Shown here one piece after another: positions 6,764 through 7,974 of a stretch of 7,974 nucleotides of DNA (its first letter is position 1; every line of letters starts with the position of its first letter). Source of the stretch: Bacteroidota bacterium (GTDB taxonomy: Bacteria; Bacteroidota; Bacteroidia; Bacteroidales; VadinHA17); assembly GCA_030631445.1 (NCBI GenBank), contig DAOVLD010000067.1:1-7974 (forward strand), in the 5' to 3' direction. The translations under genes were made by a program, and so were the position numbers. The notes beneath the pieces are model-generated. The model ran no database searches. It was not told the DNA's origin and saw nothing but the letters and a program-made list of their open reading frames with translations.

Positions 6764-7765
6764 ATGAGTAAATTACTAACGGTTTCTCCATCACCACATA
6801 TTTACGGAAAAGATACAACTCCGAATCTTATGTACGGTGTCATCATCGCCCTTATACCTGCAATACTGGCTTCAATCCTGTATTTCGGGTGGGGTGCCGT
6901 AATCGTTATATCAGTCGCGGTAATTTCGTCAGTTTTATTTGAGTTCCTGATCCAGCGATTCCTTTTGCAGAAAAAAACTACGATACAGGATGGCTCAGCA
7001 ATTATTACAGGCTTATTACTCTCCTTATGCCTTCCTTCTAATTTCCCTGTTTGGCTTATTATCCTCGGGAGTCTGTTTGCAATTGGAGTGGGTAAGTTAT
7101 CATTCGGGGGGTTGGGTAATAATCCCTTCAATCCGGCGCTCGTGGGAAGAGTTTTCCTGTTTATTTCTTTTCCCGCAAAAATGACAAGCTGGCCTGAAGC
7201 ACAAGGATTTCAAACTCAATATATTGATGCAAGCACAGGGGCAACTCCACTAAATATTATTAAAGAAGGGCTTGGTAAGGGAGATTCTATTTCACATCTG
7301 ATGGATAAAATCCCAACTTATCAGCAATTATTCTTTGGCAACATGGGTGGATCCATAGGCGAAGTTGCTGCAGTTGCGCTAATCCTTGGTCTGGCATATT
7401 TGCTGTTACGAAAGATCATAACCTGGCATATACCTGTATCAATAATCCTTACTGTCGTAATTTTCACAGGTATTCTCTGGCTTGTCAACCCGGCACATAA
7501 TGCAGATCCTCTGTTTCATATCCTGTCAGGAGGAATACTGCTGGGAGCAATTTTTATGGCAACTGATTATGTTACCTCACCCATGACAACAAAAGGAATG
7601 ATTTTATACGGGATCTGCATCGGAATATTAACAGTAGTGATCAGACGATTCGGATCCTACCCTGAAGGTGTTCAATTTGCAATACTTATTATGAACGGAT
7701 TTGTTCCACTGATAAATTACTATATCAAACCAAAACGATTTGGAGAGGAGGTGAAAAATGGGTAA
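6764..7765 (+). CDS. rnfD: Electron transport complex subunit RnfD (membrane flavoprotein)
   Basis: RnfD is a core membrane subunit of the Rnf complex, related to NqrB, and carries covalently bound FMN. The 333-aa protein is mostly membrane helices. Hydrophobic stretches lie at about residues 22-66, 78-110, 128-138, a cluster around 200-245, and a C-terminal set. The flavin site is visible as STGATPL (157-163), with T161 the expected attachment threonine. Other family segments are GNNPFNPALVGR (118-129) and TDYVTSPMTTKG near the C-terminus. Length and motifs are normal for the family. The ATG at 6764 is chosen because the HIYGKDTTPNLMYGVI segment typical of the RnfD/NqrB N-terminus follows shortly. 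Its last codons carry the ribosome binding site of rnfG, and the two genes overlap by 8 bases. Confidence 0.96.
   Translation: MSKLLTVSPSPHIYGKDTTPNLMYGVIIALIPAILASILYFGWGAVIVISVAVISSVLFEFLIQRFLLQKKTTIQDGSAIITGLLLSLCLPSNFPVWLIILGSLFAIGVGKLSFGGLGNNPFNPALVGRVFLFISFPAKMTSWPEAQGFQTQYIDASTGATPLNIIKEGLGKGDSISHLMDKIPTYQQLFFGNMGGSIGEVAAVALILGLAYLLLRKIITWHIPVSIILTVVIFTGILWLVNPAHNADPLFHILSGGILLGAIFMATDYVTSPMTTKGMILYGICIGILTVVIRRFGSYPEGVQFAILIMNGFVPLINYYIKPKRFGEEVKNG
7746..7751 (+). promoter_or_regulatory. Shine-Dalgarno site of rnfG inside the end of rnfD
   Basis: AGGAGG lies 6 bases before the rnfG ATG at 7758 and within the last rnfD codons (GEEV). It is a near-perfect anti-16S match. The other genes in this window lack such a site, and Bacteroidetes as a group rely little on them, so this one stands out. 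It supports the ATG at 7758 as the rnfG start. Confidence 0.65.
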
Positions 7766-7974
7766 GAAAGAATCTTCGTTTGTAAATATGGTCATCACCC
7801 TGTTTGTGATAACATTAACAGCATCAATTGCCCTGGGATTCGTGTATGAGTTTACAAAAGCACCCATTGCCGTTGCTAAACAGGCTGCAAAAATGAAAGC
7901 AATCAATGAGGTTCTTCCTGAATTCAATAATCTGCCAAACGAAGAAATATATAAAATAGCCATTGATAATGATA
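7758..7974 (+). CDS. rnfG: Electron transport complex subunit RnfG (partial, C-terminus off the right edge)
   Basis: RnfG is a membrane-anchored flavoprotein of the Rnf complex, related to NqrC, with a soluble domain facing the periplasm that holds covalent FMN. Only the first 72 codons are present. They begin MGKKESSFVNMVITLFVITL, and one membrane helix spans about residues 9-31. It is followed by YEFTKAPIAVAKQAAKMKAI, which matches the usual RnfG start of the external domain. The flavin-binding threonine motif lies further on, outside the window. The start overlaps the end of rnfD by 8 bases and has a strong Shine-Dalgarno site. In Bacteroidetes rnfE and rnfA usually follow. Confidence 0.92.
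   Translation, partial: MGKKESSFVNMVITLFVITLTASIALGFVYEFTKAPIAVAKQAAKMKAINEVLPEFNNLPNEEIYKIAIDND

Overview
The window reads as chromosomal DNA from a Bacteroidetes (Bacteroidota) bacterium, probably a member of the Bacteroidales or a close relative. The evidence is the AT-rich sequence, A-rich leaders that mostly lack Shine-Dalgarno sites, protein families with a typical Bacteroidetes look (a methyltransferase with an N-terminal GIHSPF motif, a RnfB rich in Fe-S clusters, a short RnfC), and the rseC-rnfB-rnfC-rnfD-rnfG gene order. I cannot assign a genus from the sequence alone.

Left part (1-1448, minus strand): the N-terminal 191 codons of a MacB/LolD-type ABC transporter ATPase run off the left edge. 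Upstream of it, on the same strand, lies a complete class I SAM-dependent methyltransferase. The two are separated by 77 bases that hold a possible Bacteroidetes-type promoter for the ATPase.

Middle (1449-3864): a 310-base stretch without an intact gene separates the divergent methyltransferase and recG. It is not blank. On the minus strand it contains what looks like the broken remains of a four-helix-bundle (23S rRNA intervening-sequence/Avd-like) gene, and short arrays of a GGCTAA-type hexamer sit in inverted orientation at its two ends. recG (start at 1759, 701 aa) follows with all helicase motifs intact. A perfect 17-bp inverted repeat brackets recG, one arm just before its start codon and the other just after its stop.

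Right part (4025-7974, plus strand): an Rnf operon begins with an RseC-like small membrane protein, followed by rnfB, rnfC, rnfD and the first 72 codons of rnfG. rnfE and rnfA are expected beyond the right edge. Together these genes would encode the membrane complex that couples electron transfer between ferredoxin and NAD+ to ion (Na+ or H+) transport. RnfC carries the NADH/FMN site and two Fe-S clusters, RnfB the ferredoxin-facing Fe-S chain, and RnfD and RnfG covalently bound flavin. Tight spacing (4-base and 8-base overlaps, gaps of 25 and 48 bases) supports a single transcript. A candidate promoter lies just upstream of rseC.

No wholly new system is evident. The genes themselves are recognisable housekeeping or energy genes. 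The least explained signals are the two repeat structures: the hexamer-bounded gene remnant and the 17-bp inverted repeat around recG.
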